Of a stretch of 64,000 nucleotides of DNA, positions 43,137 to 52,239 are shown in pieces. Position 1 is the first letter of the stretch; every line of letters begins with the position of its first letter. Origin of the DNA: Rhodococcus antarcticus (GTDB taxonomy: Bacteria; Actinomycetota; Actinomycetes; Mycobacteriales; Mycobacteriaceae); the NCBI RefSeq assembly GCF_026153295.1, contig NZ_CP110615.1:310001-374000 (forward strand), given 5' to 3'. Below the pieces are notes generated by a model. It was not told the origin of the DNA. It was given only the letters and a program-made list of their open reading frames with translations, and ran no database searches. The translations under genes were made by a program, and so were the position numbers.

Positions 43137-44113
43137 CCACCGCCGACCTCGCCGAGTACAGCGACCTGGCCTTCCGCTCCGCCACGGCCGTCTACGTCCT
43201 CGCCGCCGCCCTTCTCGTGTGCGAGCTGGCCAGCACCAGCACCCGGGCCGTCGTCCGCCGGGACACCGCCCGCGAGCTCGTCGGGGCCGGGTCGGTGCCG
43301 CTGGCCGAGCCCGCAGGGCCCGGTCGTGTGGAGACCCCCGCGGGACGGCCGCTGAGCGACCGGCTCGGCCGGATGGGTATCTCGCTGGTCGGTCTGGGCC
43401 TCGTGCTCCAGGTGACCTCCCTCGTCTTCCGCGGCATCTCCGCCGGCAGGGCGCCCTGGGGCAACATGTACGAGTTCACCTCGCTGGCCACCGCCGTGGC
43501 CGTGCTGGGGACGCTCGTCATGCTGCGCAAGCACACGGTGCGGCCGCTGTCGGTGTTCGTGCTGCTGCCGGTCGTGGTGCTGATGTTCATCGCCGGCACC
43601 GTGCTCTACGCCCGCTCGGCCCCCGTCGTTCCGGCCCTGCAGTCCTACTGGCTGGTCATCCACGTCTCGGTCATCGCCACGGCGTCCGGGGTGCTGCTGC
43701 TCTCGGGGATCGCGAGCCTGCTGTTCCTGCTGCGCCGCCACCACGCGGAAGGGGCCGAGGGCTCGAGCACCGTCGGCCGGCTCGCCGCACGGCTGCCCGG
43801 GGCGCAGGCGCTCGACCGGGTGGCCTACCGCACCGCGATCTTCGCGTTCCCCCTGTTCACCGTGGGGGTCATCCTCGGGGCCATCTGGGCCGAGGCCGCG
43901 TGGGGCCGCTTCTGGGGCTGGGACCCCAAGGAGGTGACGGCCTTCATCACCTGGGTCGTCTACGCCGCGTACCTGCACGCCCGGGCCACGGCGGGCTGGC
44001 GCAACACGCGCGCCGCCTGGATCAACGTCGTGGGCACCGGCGTCGTGCTGTTCAACCTGTTCTTCATCAACATCGTGGTCTCGGGCCTGCACTCCTACGC
44101 CGGCCTGAACTGA
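43133..44113 (+). CDS. ccsB: Cytochrome c biogenesis protein CcsB/CcsA (ResC)
   Basis: A 326-residue multi-spanning membrane protein with the haem-handling signature WGRFWGWDPKEVTAFITWVVYAAYLHARAT and conserved haem-ligand histidines in SYWLVIHVSVIATASG and NIVVSGLHSYAGLN. Together with ResB it transfers haem to apocytochromes outside the membrane. It is last of the hemL to ccsB series of overlapping genes; counterpart of Rv0529. Confidence 0.95.
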   Translation: MTTADLAEYSDLAFRSATAVYVLAAALLVCELASTSTRAVVRRDTARELVGAGSVPLAEPAGPGRVETPAGRPLSDRLGRMGISLVGLGLVLQVTSLVFRGISAGRAPWGNMYEFTSLATAVAVLGTLVMLRKHTVRPLSVFVLLPVVVLMFIAGTVLYARSAPVVPALQSYWLVIHVSVIATASGVLLLSGIASLLFLLRRHHAEGAEGSSTVGRLAARLPGAQALDRVAYRTAIFAFPLFTVGVILGAIWAEAAWGRFWGWDPKEVTAFITWVVYAAYLHARATAGWRNTRAAWINVVGTGVVLFNLFFINIVVSGLHSYAGLN

Positions 44114-44202
44114 GCCTGGTGGCCGGGGCCGCACCGGCTGTCCCGGCGGTCGGCGTCGGCTAGCGTCTTCGCCGAGCGCGGGCCACGAGGGGAGCAGCAC
44201 GG

Positions 44203-45456
44203 GTGTCTGAGCAGAACACGGACGGGGTGACCGCGCAGGGCTGGCAGCCGCCGCCGTCCGACGAGGGCAGCGGGGCGCACGCCGCGCCCGTCCCACCGAC
44301 GGGCGCGTCCGGCCCGCACCCGGCCCCGGGGGCCCAGGCCGGTCCGCACGCGCCGCCTGCCCCCGCGGGAAGCGGGCGCTACCCCCTGCCGCCCGCCGGC
44401 CAGGGTCCGCGCCCGGCCGGATCCGCACCGCAGGGCTACCACGCCTCGCCGTACGCACCTGACAACGGCTACGCGGGCCCGCCGTCCTCCGCCCCGCAGC
44501 CCGAGCAGCAGGGGTCCTCGGTGGAGGACCTCAGCTCCGCCCGGCTGCTCCGCCAGACCAGGCGCACCCCCGGCAGCGGGTGGCGCAGGGCGCTCTACGT
44601 CGCCTCCGGACGCACGGTGAACCTCGGCGAGAGCGCCGAGGACGTGCACCGTCGCGAGCTCATCGCGCGGATCAACCAGCCGCTGCAGGGGTGCTACAAG
44701 ATCGCCATGCTGAGCCTCAAGGGCGGGGTGGGCAAGACCACCACCACCGTCACCCTGGGCTCCACCTACGCCTCCCTGCGCGGCGACCGGGTGGTGGCGG
44801 TGGACGCGAACCCCGACCGCGGAACCCTGAGCCAGAAGATCCCTCTGGAGACCACGGCCACGGTGCGGCACCTGTTGCGCGACGCGCACCGCATCACCCG
44901 ATACTCCGACGTGCGTGCCTACACCTCGCAGGGCCCCAGCCGCCTGGAGGTGCTGGCGAGCGAGAGCGACCCGGCCGTCTCGGAGGCGTTCAGCGAGGAC
45001 GACTACCGCCGCACCCTGGACCTGCTCGAGCACTTCTACAACGTGGTGCTCACCGACTGCGGCACCGGGCTGATGCACTCGGCCATGAAGGGTGTGCTCG
45101 ACCAGGCCGACTGCCTGGTCCTGGTCAGCTCGGGCTCCATCGACGGTGCGCGCAGCGCGTCGGCCACGCTGGACTGGCTCGACGTGCACGGCTACGCCGA
45201 CCTGGTCCGGCGCTCCGTGGCCGTCATCAACTCGGTGCGCCCGGGCTCGGGCAAGGTGGACCTGGCCAAGGTGGCCGAGCACTTCGCGGCCCGCTGCCGA
45301 GCGGTCAAGGTCATCCCGTTCGACCCGCACCTCGAGGAGGGCGCGGAGGTGGAGCTGGAGAGCCTGAGCCCCGCCACGAGGGCCGCGCTGCTCGAGCTCG
45401 CTGCCACCGTGGCCGACGACTTCCCCTACGCGATGGCCCGGCAGACCGGCGCCTGA
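44203..45456 (+). CDS. MinD/ParA-like ATPase with Pro-rich N-terminus (EspI-like)
   Basis: A 417-residue protein. The first 105 residues are Pro/Gly/Ala-rich and unstructured, then a basic hinge RLLRQTRRTPGSGWRRALY and a deviant Walker A MLSLKGGVGKTTTTVTLG (Lys173 to Thr179). DANPDRGTLS (switch region) and VVLTDCGTGLMHSAM (Walker B) complete the ATPase. This architecture is seen in Rv0530 and in ESX-associated ATPases such as EspI. Its role may be in positioning or regulating membrane machinery; no partner can be named. The 89 bp upstream separate it from ccsB. A hairpin terminator follows. Confidence 0.82.
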   Translation: MSEQNTDGVTAQGWQPPPSDEGSGAHAAPVPPTGASGPHPAPGAQAGPHAPPAPAGSGRYPLPPAGQGPRPAGSAPQGYHASPYAPDNGYAGPPSSAPQPEQQGSSVEDLSSARLLRQTRRTPGSGWRRALYVASGRTVNLGESAEDVHRRELIARINQPLQGCYKIAMLSLKGGVGKTTTTVTLGSTYASLRGDRVVAVDANPDRGTLSQKIPLETTATVRHLLRDAHRITRYSDVRAYTSQGPSRLEVLASESDPAVSEAFSEDDYRRTLDLLEHFYNVVLTDCGTGLMHSAMKGVLDQADCLVLVSSGSIDGARSASATLDWLDVHGYADLVRRSVAVINSVRPGSGKVDLAKVAEHFAARCRAVKVIPFDPHLEEGAEVELESLSPATRAALLELAATVADDFPYAMARQTGA

Positions 45457-45470
45457 GCGAGGACGACAGC

Positions 45471-45500
45471 GGCTCCGCAGCGCGCACGCGCTGCGGAGCC
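45471..45500. terminator. Hairpin terminator between convergent genes
   Basis: GGCTCCGCAGCGCG (45471-45484) pairs with CGCGCTGCGGAGCC (45487-45500); the innermost pairs must open to give a loop. Flanking GACGAC and GTCGTC can extend the stem across a bulge. It lies between the MinD-like gene and the small membrane protein gene that converges on it. Confidence 0.7.
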
Positions 45501-45514
45501 GTCGTCGTGCTGCG

Positions 45515-45715
45515 TCAGAGCTTCGAGGGGCCGGTGTCGTCGCTGTCGCCGGACTGGCCCTTGGCCGCGCCGGGGTCGATGCGCCGCAGGAAGTCCGGGT
45601 CGTCGTCGGGCCCGATGGTGCGATGGGCGGGCTGGCTGGTGACGTCCGGGCCGAAAACGCGCCAGAACAGGACACCGAGGGTCACCAGGCCGATCAGGGC
45701 GAGCAGGTAGATCAC
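45515..45715 (-). CDS. Small single-helix membrane protein
   Basis: 66 residues: an N-terminal transmembrane helix (IYLLALIGLVTLGVLFWRVF) and a polar tail (RTIGPDDDPDFLRRIDPG) predicted in the cytoplasm. GTG 45715 is chosen because AAGGAGG lies eight bases upstream; a GTG three codons earlier overlaps that ribosome-binding site. No family was recognised beyond a resemblance in place to Rv0531-region proteins. Confidence 0.68.
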   Translation of the reverse strand: MIYLLALIGLVTLGVLFWRVFGPDVTSQPAHRTIGPDDDPDFLRRIDPGAAKGQSGDSDDTGPSKL

Positions 45716-45787
45716 GTCACGCACCTCCTTGACCGAGGGTAACCCTGGTTCTGACGGGGCGCGGCGGCAGCGCCGACGAGCAGGCCC

Positions 45788-46033
45788 TCAGGGCCTGACG
45801 ACGGGGTGCGTGGCCTCGGTGGTGAGGGTGGCGAGGAGCCCGCGGACCTCGGACTCGCGGAAGCGGCGGTGGCCACCCGGGGTGCGGATGGAACCCAGGC
45901 GCCCGGCCGAGGCCCAGCGGGTGACGGTCTTGGGGTCGACACGGAACAGGCCGGCGACCTCACCCGGGGTCAGCAGGCGCTCGGTGCGCGCACCCTGCTC
46001 GGTGGTGATCGGGGAGTGAGCGGTGGTGGTCAT
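45788..46033 (-). CDS. bldC: Developmental transcription regulator BldC
   Basis: An 81-residue MerR-type winged-helix protein: RLLTPGEVAGLFRVDPKTVTRWASAGRLGSIRTPGGHRRFRESEVRGLL is nearly the Streptomyces BldC sequence as I recall it, with a different N-terminal tail. BldC binds direct repeats asymmetrically and delays development in Streptomyces; in other actinobacteria its role is less clear. ATG 46033 is supported by GGAGG five bases upstream. It is transcribed away from the AsnC-type regulator. Confidence 0.93.
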   Translation of the reverse strand: MTTTAHSPITTEQGARTERLLTPGEVAGLFRVDPKTVTRWASAGRLGSIRTPGGHRRFRESEVRGLLATLTTEATHPVVRP

Positions 46034-46353
46034 GAGTGCCTCCAGCATCCAGACGATCCGGTCGGGCGGGACCGGTGCCCCAATGGTGACACCGCACCCC
46101 CCGGGTACTCGACCGCTTGTCTGTTGGTAAAGCGCAGGTAAGGGTCGTTTCGGGCCAATCGGGCGGGTACCGGGGGAGCTCTGCGGGTCTGCACGAGCAC
46201 CACCACCCGGGCTGCGGCGGGACCGCCACCCCCGACTGTGCCTGCGTCCGCCGGGGGCCGCCACCGAGGCCCGTCGCGCCCGAGCGGGCGCACCACCGCC
46301 CGGGTGCGGCAGGGTGGGACCCGTCGACACCCGAGCCCGAGGAGCAGCCCCCG
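46034..46353. other. Intergenic region between divergent bldC and Lrp/AsnC gene
   Basis: A 320-bp gap holding the bldC ribosome-binding site at one end and, at the other, GAGGAG before the TTG start of the regulator. The frame of the regulator is open back to 46117, but the extra residues (Cys/His/Pro-rich) look non-coding. No clear promoter hexamers, hairpin or operator were seen. Confidence 0.5.
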
Positions 46354-46824
46354 TTGGACACCACCGACCGCCTGATCCTCGACGAGCTCCGCGCGAACGG
46401 GCGTGCCACGTTCGCGGACCTCGGCCGCACGGTGGGCCTGTCGGCCTCCGCGGTCCACGAGCGGGTGTCCAAGCTCGAGACCGCTCGGGTCATCACCGGC
46501 TACCACGCCGTCGTCGACCAGGCGGCCGTCGGGCTCGGGGTGACCGCGCTCGTGGGGATCGAGCCGTCCGACACCGGGGACGACGAGGCCATCGCCGCGT
46601 CCCTCGCCGCCGTCGAGGAGGTGGAGAGCTGCTACGCCGTCGCCGGCGACCAGGCGTTCATCGTCAAGGTCCGGGTACCGACGGTGGACGCCCTGGAGCG
46701 GGTGCTGGTCCTGTTGCGCAAGGTCGACGGCGTCGCGCGCACCCGCACCACCGTGGTGCTGTCGACCCGCTTCGAGGGCCGGCCCAACACCGGGGTGCCG
46801 CAGGGCGGGCCCGACCAGGGCTGA
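46354..46824 (+). CDS. Lrp/AsnC family transcriptional regulator
   Basis: A 156-residue regulator with the DNA-binding domain [41 protein letters not shown] at residues 2-43 and a C-terminal ligand-sensing domain ([37 protein letters not shown]). The domain begins directly at a TTG codon (46354) preceded by GAGGAG, so TTG is taken as start. The ligand is probably an amino acid. The cysteine desulfhydrase gene 370 bp downstream could be a target; that is speculation. Confidence 0.85.
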   Translation: MDTTDRLILDELRANGRATFADLGRTVGLSASAVHERVSKLETARVITGYHAVVDQAAVGLGVTALVGIEPSDTGDDEAIAASLAAVEEVESCYAVAGDQAFIVKVRVPTVDALERVLVLLRKVDGVARTRTTVVLSTRFEGRPNTGVPQGGPDQG

Positions 46825-46853
46825 GCGGGACGGGCGGCGGTACCGTGGGCTCC

Positions 46854-47201
46854 GTGACCACCCCCGCGGACGCCGTCGAGCCCACCCCGGCCGAGCTGTC
46901 GGCGGCCAAGAAGCGACTGGCCAGGGACGTCGCGATGTTCAGCGGGGCCCGGTTGCTGCTGGTGGTCGTGATCGCCGGGGTGGTGCTGGGTGTCAGCTCC
47001 CTGCTGGGCGCCCCGGTGCCCCTCATCGTCGCGCTGCTGGTGGCGCTGGTGGCGCAGCTGCCGCTGTCGCTGGTGCTGTTCAACGGCCTGCGCAAGCGGG
47101 TCAACGCGGGCATCGTGGTGGTCGACGCGCGGCGCCGGGCCGAGAAGGACCGCCTGCACGCGAGGTTGTCGGGCGAGCCGGACACCGACCAGCCCCGGTG
47201 A
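46854..47201 (+). CDS. DUF4229 membrane protein
   Basis: 115 residues with an N-terminal amphipathic stretch, then two adjoining hydrophobic segments (about 32-55 and 57-80) and a basic tail ([15 protein letters not shown]). The segment [48 protein letters not shown] is the DUF4229 pattern. Function unknown; such genes are common near menaquinone genes of actinobacteria. TACCGT lies seven bases before the GTG (leaderless). It overlaps the next gene by 4 bp. Confidence 0.8.
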   Translation: MTTPADAVEPTPAELSAAKKRLARDVAMFSGARLLLVVVIAGVVLGVSSLLGAPVPLIVALLVALVAQLPLSLVLFNGLRKRVNAGIVVVDARRRAEKDRLHARLSGEPDTDQPR

Positions 47202-48304
47202 GCGCCGCGGGGGAGGTCCTGGACCGGTCCCGCTCGCGGGTGTGGGTGGACGAGGCGGTGCGCCTGATCGAGGCGGACGCCCAGCGCAGCGCGGACACCC
47301 ACCTGCTGAGCTACCCCCTGCCCGCACGCTGGGGCGTGGACCTCTACCTCAAGGACGAGTCCACCCACCCGACCGGCAGCCTCAAGCACCGCCTGGCCCG
47401 CTCGCTGTTCCTGTACGCGATCTGCAACGGCTGGGTCCAGGAGGGCAGCACCGTCGTCGAGGCGTCCTCGGGGTCCACCGCGATCAGCGAGGCGTACTTC
47501 GCCCAGCTGCTGGGCCTGGACTTCGTCGCCGTCATGCCCGCCACGGTCAGCCCGTCGAAGATCGCCCTCATCGAGGCCCGGGGCGGTCGGTGCCACCTGG
47601 TGGCCGACCCGGGGACCATCTACGCCGAGTCGCACCGGCTGGCCCAGGAGTGCTCGGGCCCCGGGGGCGGGCACTTCATGGACCAGTTCACCCACGCCGA
47701 GCGGGCCACCGACTGGCGGGGCAACAACAACATCGCCGAGTCGATCTTCACGCAGATGCAGCTCGAGCGGCACCCCGTGCCGGACTGGGTGGTGGTGGGG
47801 GCGGGCACCGGGGGCACCAGCGCCACCATCGGTCGCTACGTGCGCTACCAGCGCCTGTCCACCCGGCTCTGCGTCGTCGACCCGCAGCACTCGGTCTTCT
47901 TCGACGCGTGGCGGGACAGCGATCCCGGCGTGGTCGGGGTCCGGGGCTCGAGGATCGAGGGCATCGGCCGCCCGCGGGTGGAACCGTCGTTCGTGGGCCA
48001 GGTGATCGACCGGATGGTGGCGGTGCCCGACGCCGCGTCCATCGTCGCCGCACGGCACGCGAGCACGGCGCTCGGGCGCCGGGTGGGCGGCTCCACCGGG
48101 ACCAACCTGTGGGGCGCGTTCGGGCTGGTGGCGCAGATGGTGGAGCAGGGTCGGCGCGGCAGCGTGGTGACCCTGCTGTGCGACGGCGGCGAGCGGTACG
48201 GCCACACCTACTACGACGACGCGTGGGTGGCCTCCCAGGGGCTCGACCTCGCCCCGGCGACGGCCGTGCTGGAGCGCTTCGCGACGACGGGCGAGTGGGA
48301 CTGA
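47198..48304 (+). CDS. cds1: PLP-dependent cysteine desulfhydrase (Cds1-like)
   Basis: A 368-residue fold-type II PLP enzyme of the cysteine synthase superfamily. It shows [17 protein letters not shown] (Schiff-base Lys), [34 protein letters not shown] (phosphate loop) and a long C-terminal part with [17 protein letters not shown]. The sequence resembles the mycobacterial L-cysteine desulfhydrase Cds1 (Rv3684) rather than CysK. It would release hydrogen sulfide, pyruvate and ammonia from cysteine, affecting redox and respiration. The GTG start is coupled to the DUF4229 gene. Confidence 0.83.
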   Translation: MSAAGEVLDRSRSRVWVDEAVRLIEADAQRSADTHLLSYPLPARWGVDLYLKDESTHPTGSLKHRLARSLFLYAICNGWVQEGSTVVEASSGSTAISEAYFAQLLGLDFVAVMPATVSPSKIALIEARGGRCHLVADPGTIYAESHRLAQECSGPGGGHFMDQFTHAERATDWRGNNNIAESIFTQMQLERHPVPDWVVVGAGTGGTSATIGRYVRYQRLSTRLCVVDPQHSVFFDAWRDSDPGVVGVRGSRIEGIGRPRVEPSFVGQVIDRMVAVPDAASIVAARHASTALGRRVGGSTGTNLWGAFGLVAQMVEQGRRGSVVTLLCDGGERYGHTYYDDAWVASQGLDLAPATAVLERFATTGEWD

Positions 48305-48397
48305 CCCGGCGAGCTCCCGGCACGGGCGCGGCCGTCGGGCTGAGCGCCGGCTGAGCACCGTGGGCGGGCGCGGGCTTGCTGTGGTGGGTTGGTGTCC

Positions 48398-48949
48398 ATG
48401 TCCACCCTGAACGGCCTGCCCGCCCACATCCTCCTGGTGCACGCGATCGTGGTGCTCGTGCCGCTCGCGGCGCTGCTGCTCGTGCTCAGCATCGCCCGAC
48501 CGTCGCTGCGCGAGCGCCTGGCCGGTCCGAACGCCGTGCTCTCCCTCGTGGTGCTGGCCCTGGTGCCGGTGACCACCAGTGCGGGGGAGTGGCTGCAGAG
48601 CCGGGTCGGATCCACCGAGACGGTGCGCAAGCACGCCGAGCAGGGCGACACGGCCCTCTACGTCGTGATCCCGCTCGCCGCCATGGCGCTGGTGGTGTGG
48701 TGGCGCGGTCGCGAGGCCGATGCGCTCATCGAGCGGCCGGGCGGCGGCGGCGGTGGCGTCGCCACCCTGACGCGGACCTACCTCGCGCCGACCACCAGGG
48801 TCGTCACCACGGTCGTCGCCGTGCTCGCGGTGCTCGCCGCCGTGGCCGCGGTCTACGACGTCTACCTCATCGGCGACTCGGGGGCTGCGGCCACCTGGCA
48901 GGACTCGTTCAGCTCCACCCCGCTGCCCGACGCCCCCCAGGGCGGCTGA
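48398..48949 (+). CDS. DUF2231 membrane protein
   Basis: A 183-residue protein with four hydrophobic segments (about 8-28, 42-60, 82-100 and 130-152). The start LNGLPAHILLVHAIVVLVPLAALLLV, with paired histidines in the first helix, is typical of DUF2231. Such proteins often accompany electron-transport genes; the histidines could bind haem. The function is not established. ATG 48398 is used; it ends 13 bp from the convergent menA gene. Confidence 0.82.
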   Translation: MSTLNGLPAHILLVHAIVVLVPLAALLLVLSIARPSLRERLAGPNAVLSLVVLALVPVTTSAGEWLQSRVGSTETVRKHAEQGDTALYVVIPLAAMALVVWWRGREADALIERPGGGGGGVATLTRTYLAPTTRVVTTVVAVLAVLAAVAAVYDVYLIGDSGAAATWQDSFSSTPLPDAPQGG

Positions 48950-48967
48950 CCGTCGGGCGGGTCAGCC
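48944..48967. terminator. Hairpin spanning the stop codons of DUF2231 and menA
   Basis: GGCTGACC (48944-48951) pairs with GGTCAGCC (48960-48967), loop 8. The TGA of the DUF2231 gene and the TGA (TCA here) of menA each lie within an arm, so the hairpin could serve both convergent genes. Confidence 0.5.
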
Positions 48968-49831
48968 CACCGCGAGCGCGAGGCCGGTGAGCGCGGCCCA
49001 GGCGAGCATGGCCAGGCCGGTGTCGCGCAGCGCCGGGATGAGCGCCATCCCCAGGGCGCCGGAGCGCACCGGGGCGTTCGCCCGCACGGCCAGCGGGGCG
49101 GCGAGCAGCCCGAGCAGCGACCACGGGGTGGTGAGCACCAGCAGCAGGCTCACCACCAGGGGCACTCCGAGCAGCACCCGGTGCAGGGTGCGGGTGCGGG
49201 CGTCGCCGAGGCGGACCGCCACGGTGCGCTTGCCGGTCGCGGTGTCGGAGCCGATGTCGCGCAGGTTGTTCGCCACCAGCACGGCGCTGGAGAACGCACC
49301 CACGGCCACCGCGCAGCCCAGGCCCGACCAGCTGACCCGCTCGGCCTGGACGAACTCGGTGCCCAGGACGGCGACCAGGCCGAAGTAGACGAACACCGAG
49401 ACCTCACCGAACCCGCTGTAGCCGTAGGGGTTCCGCCCGCCCGTGTAGTACCAGGCGCCCGCCACGCAGGCGGCCCCGACGAGCAGCAGCCACCACGCGG
49501 TGGTGAGCGAGAGCACGAGCCCGGCCACCCCGGCGACGGCGAAGCAGGCCAGCGCCGCGATCTTCACCTGCTGCGGCGCGGCGACCCTCGAGCCGACCAG
49601 GCGCAGCGGACCGACGCGCTCGTCGTCGGTGCCGCGGATGCCGTCGGAGTAGTCGTTGGCGTAGTTGACGCCGACGATGAGGGCGAGGGCGACGACGAGC
49701 GCGAGCAGCGCCTTGCCGGGGGCGAACCCGTCGAGCCCGGCGGCCGCCCCGGTGCCGACGAGGACAGGGGCGATCGCGTTGGGCAGGGTGCGGGGGCGCG
49801 CGCCCTCCACCCACTGTGCGGCTGTGGCCAT
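48962..49831 (-). CDS. menA: 1,4-dihydroxy-2-naphthoate polyprenyltransferase MenA
   Basis: Membrane prenyltransferase joining the polyprenyl chain to 1,4-dihydroxy-2-naphthoate to make demethylmenaquinone. The 289-residue UbiA-fold protein has eight or nine helices and the two Asp-rich motifs [17 protein letters not shown] and [16 protein letters not shown]. The start [26 protein letters not shown] is typical of actinobacterial MenA. It lies 25 bp downstream of menE on the same strand. Confidence 0.95.
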   Translation of the reverse strand: MATAAQWVEGARPRTLPNAIAPVLVGTGAAAGLDGFAPGKALLALVVALALIVGVNYANDYSDGIRGTDDERVGPLRLVGSRVAAPQQVKIAALACFAVAGVAGLVLSLTTAWWLLLVGAACVAGAWYYTGGRNPYGYSGFGEVSVFVYFGLVAVLGTEFVQAERVSWSGLGCAVAVGAFSSAVLVANNLRDIGSDTATGKRTVAVRLGDARTRTLHRVLLGVPLVVSLLLVLTTPWSLLGLLAAPLAVRANAPVRSGALGMALIPALRDTGLAMLAWAALTGLALAVG

Positions 49832-49856
49832 GGGTTGATCCTCGCCGAGAGGCTGC

Positions 49857-51005
49857 TCAGCCGCGCGGTCGGGTCAGCTCGGCCAGCAGCGCGCGGCGGT
49901 CGACCTTGCCCGGTCCCCGCAGGGGGAGCCCGGTGCGCAGGTGCAGCTCGCGGGGCGCGGCGGAGCGGTCCAGGGTCCGTGCGACGTGGTCGCGGAGCTC
50001 GGCGAGGGAGGGCGGTTGCGAGGTGGGCACGACCACGGCCACCACCCGCTGCCCCCAGTGCTCGTCGGGCACGCCCAGCACCACGCACTCGCGCACCCCG
50101 GGGTGGGTGCCCAGCGCGGCCTCGACGAGCTGGGGCACCACGGTGAGCCCGCCGGTGGAGATGGCGTCGTCGAGGCGGCCGAGCACCGTCAGGACGCCAT
50201 CGGTGAGCACCCCTGCGTCGTCGGTCCGGAACCACCCGGGCTCCGCCCACGCGGGGTGCTCGGGGTGGCCGCGGTACCCGGCGGCGAGGGTGGGTCCGCC
50301 GAGCAGCACCCGGCCGCCGGAGATGCGCACGGCCACCCCGTCCAGCGGGACGCCGTCGTAGACGCAGCCGCCACAGGTCTCGCTCATCCCGTAGGTGCGC
50401 ACCACCGTGATCCCGGCCGCGACCGCCCGGGTGAGCAGGGCGGGCGGGGTGGCGGCACCGCCGAGGAGCAGGGCGTCCAGCGACGCCAGGGCGGTGGTCG
50501 CCCCGGGGTGGTCCAGGGCGGTCACGAGCTGGGTGGGCACGAGGGATCCGTACCGCCGCCCGGCGGGCATCCGGGCCAGGGCCACCTCGAGCTCGGCCGG
50601 GGCCGCTCCGGGGGAGACCACCACGGGCTCGGTGCCGGCCAGCACGCTTCGGACCAGCACCTGCATGCCCGCCACGTGGTGCGCGGGCAGGGCCAGCAGC
50701 CAGGAGCCGGGCCCACCGAGGTGGCGGTAGGCACCCGCGCCGCTGGCGCGCAGGGCGGCCGCGGAGAGCAGCGCGCCCTTGGGGGTGCCCGTGGAGCCGG
50801 AGGTCGCCACCACCAGGGCCGTTGCGTCGTCCACCGGACCGCCCGCGTCGAGCGCCGAGGTCAGCCGGGCGGTCTCGCGCTCGTCGCCGGCCGGGACGGG
50901 CAGCCACGCGGGACCACGACCGTCGAGGGCGTCGGCCAGCGCGGGCAGCAGCGCGAGCACGGCCGGACCGGTCGGCACGGCCAGCGGCTCCAGGGTGCGG
51001 GTCAC
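49857..51005 (-). CDS. menE: o-Succinylbenzoate-CoA ligase MenE
   Basis: ATP-dependent activation of o-succinylbenzoate to its CoA thioester. The 382-residue protein is a short acyl-CoA synthetase: [18 protein letters not shown] (P-loop), [35 protein letters not shown] and the catalytic Lys in [11 protein letters not shown]. The short length is normal for actinobacterial MenE. The GTG start at 51005 lies seven bases after GACCAT. Upstream of its promoter begins the hsdM/fic remnant, transcribed the other way. Confidence 0.93.
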   Translation of the reverse strand: MTRTLEPLAVPTGPAVLALLPALADALDGRGPAWLPVPAGDERETARLTSALDAGGPVDDATALVVATSGSTGTPKGALLSAAALRASGAGAYRHLGGPGSWLLALPAHHVAGMQVLVRSVLAGTEPVVVSPGAAPAELEVALARMPAGRRYGSLVPTQLVTALDHPGATTALASLDALLLGGAATPPALLTRAVAAGITVVRTYGMSETCGGCVYDGVPLDGVAVRISGGRVLLGGPTLAAGYRGHPEHPAWAEPGWFRTDDAGVLTDGVLTVLGRLDDAISTGGLTVVPQLVEAALGTHPGVRECVVLGVPDEHWGQRVVAVVVPTSQPPSLAELRDHVARTLDRSAAPRELHLRTGLPLRGPGKVDRRALLAELTRPRG

Positions 51006-51128
51006 GCTGGCGATGGTCCCACCGGCTCGGCCGACAGGGTCAGCGGGAGTGTCACGGGCGAGCTCGCGGGCACGGTCGAGCGCGTCCGCGGCGCCTCCTG
51101 GTCAGTCGGGGGACAAGTACCCCGTCGG

Positions 51129-51317
51129 GTGATCGAGCAGATCACCTACCTTCTGGTCCTGCGGCGCCTGGACGGCCTGCAGACCCTCGCCGAGGTCAAG
51201 GGGCGCGCCATCGGCGGCCCGGTGACCAACCCGCCGTTCCTGCCTGGCCACGAGCACCTGCGGTGGAGCGAGCTCACAAACACTGACGCCGACGTCATGT
51301 ACCGGATGGTCGGCCGC
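51129..51317 (+). pseudogene. Fragment of a type I restriction methyltransferase gene (hsdM N-terminal part)
   Basis: About 63 codons in one frame from GTG 51129 read EQITYLLVLRRLDGLQTLAEV, then NPPFLPGHEHLRWSEL and DADVMYRMVGREA. This matches the N-terminal helical domain of HsdM subunits (QITYLLFIRRLDDLQTLEE... LRWSRF... MFRVV). Residues before the Gln-Ile-Thr motif and the whole methyltransferase domain are missing, so this is a remnant cut at both ends. At its right end it runs into a truncated fic gene in another frame. Confidence 0.7.
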
Positions 51318-51399
51318 GAGGCGGCTGCCGACGCTGCGCACCGAGGCGCAGAGCACGTCGGCGCTGGAAGGCACGTGCGCGCCGCTGGACGCTGTCCTG

Positions 51400-52230
51400 G
51401 TGGCGGACGAGGACGACCCGGGCTCGGCTGACCTGCGCGAGATCCTCAGCTACGAGCGAATGGCGAACCACGGACTCGCCTGGGTAGGGGAGCGCCGTCC
51501 CATCTCTACTGCGTTCCTGTGCGAGCTGAACGCGCTGCTCATGCTCGGGATGCCGCTGGCTGAGACGTTCGGCGACCTGCGCGAGGCGCAGGTGGTGATC
51601 GGTCGACGCGCGGATGCTGACGCGTCTCGGTTCCCGATTCATGGAGCGCGTCTCGTGCCGGCGCCACCGGGGCCGCCACTGGAGATGGGAGTGCAAGACC
51701 TCGTCGGCTGGCTGCGCGCCGACCACGCCGGCCGGATCGACCCGGTGGTGGCGACCGCGATGGCCCACTACCAGTTCGAGACGCTGCACCCGTTCCGTGA
51801 CGGCAACGGCCGGCTCGGGCGGCTGCTCGTCGTCCTGCACCTGCAGCGCACGGGGGTGCTCCAGGAGCCGACCCTGACCGTGTCACCTTGGTTCGACCGA
51901 CGGGGACGAGCCGCGCAGGCTTGGGTGATCGAGCGCGCGGGTGAGCTGGGTCCCTTCGTCCGTTCACTCGTCGGCCTCGACCGCTCCGTGGTCGCGGAGC
52001 GCTTCGCCGCCTACCTCGACGACACCCGCTCCCCCCTGGCCCAGGTCCGGTACGTCGGCGCGATCGTCGACGAGCTCACCGCCAACGGCGTGATGGAGCC
52101 GGGGCGCTTGTTCGAATCCCCGTACACCGACCACGGTCAGGTCGACGTCGTGTTCCCGAACGACGTCACCGTCATCATGGACCTGCTGCGCGACGTGAAC
52201 CGGACCGCGATCGCGAGCGCCGTGGCCTGA
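51400..52230 (+). CDS. Fic-domain protein, 5'-truncated
   Basis: From GTG 51400 the product is 276 residues with the complete Fic motif HPFRDGNGRLGR at 130-141 and a C-terminal winged-helix part. Fic enzymes usually transfer AMP from ATP to a protein target. The same frame is open upstream to 51133 and encodes RTEAQSTSALEGTCAPLDAV (the inhibitory [S/T]xxxE[G/N] helix, 51355-51372), but no ATG, GTG or TTG is available there and the frame passes into the hsdM remnant. The gene therefore seems to have lost its real 5' end. Its third-position base use is less GC-biased than that of its neighbours, suggesting transfer. Probably a decaying defence-island gene. Confidence 0.75.
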   Translation: MADEDDPGSADLREILSYERMANHGLAWVGERRPISTAFLCELNALLMLGMPLAETFGDLREAQVVIGRRADADASRFPIHGARLVPAPPGPPLEMGVQDLVGWLRADHAGRIDPVVATAMAHYQFETLHPFRDGNGRLGRLLVVLHLQRTGVLQEPTLTVSPWFDRRGRAAQAWVIERAGELGPFVRSLVGLDRSVVAERFAAYLDDTRSPLAQVRYVGAIVDELTANGVMEPGRLFESPYTDHGQVDVVFPNDVTVIMDLLRDVNRTAIASAVA

Positions 52231-52239
52231 CGCGACGTC

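Noticed and set aside
46117-46353. N-terminal extension of the Lrp/AsnC regulator
   Set aside because: The extra 79 residues are Cys/His/Pro-rich with no similarity to the family, and the DNA-binding domain starts exactly at a TTG with a ribosome-binding site.
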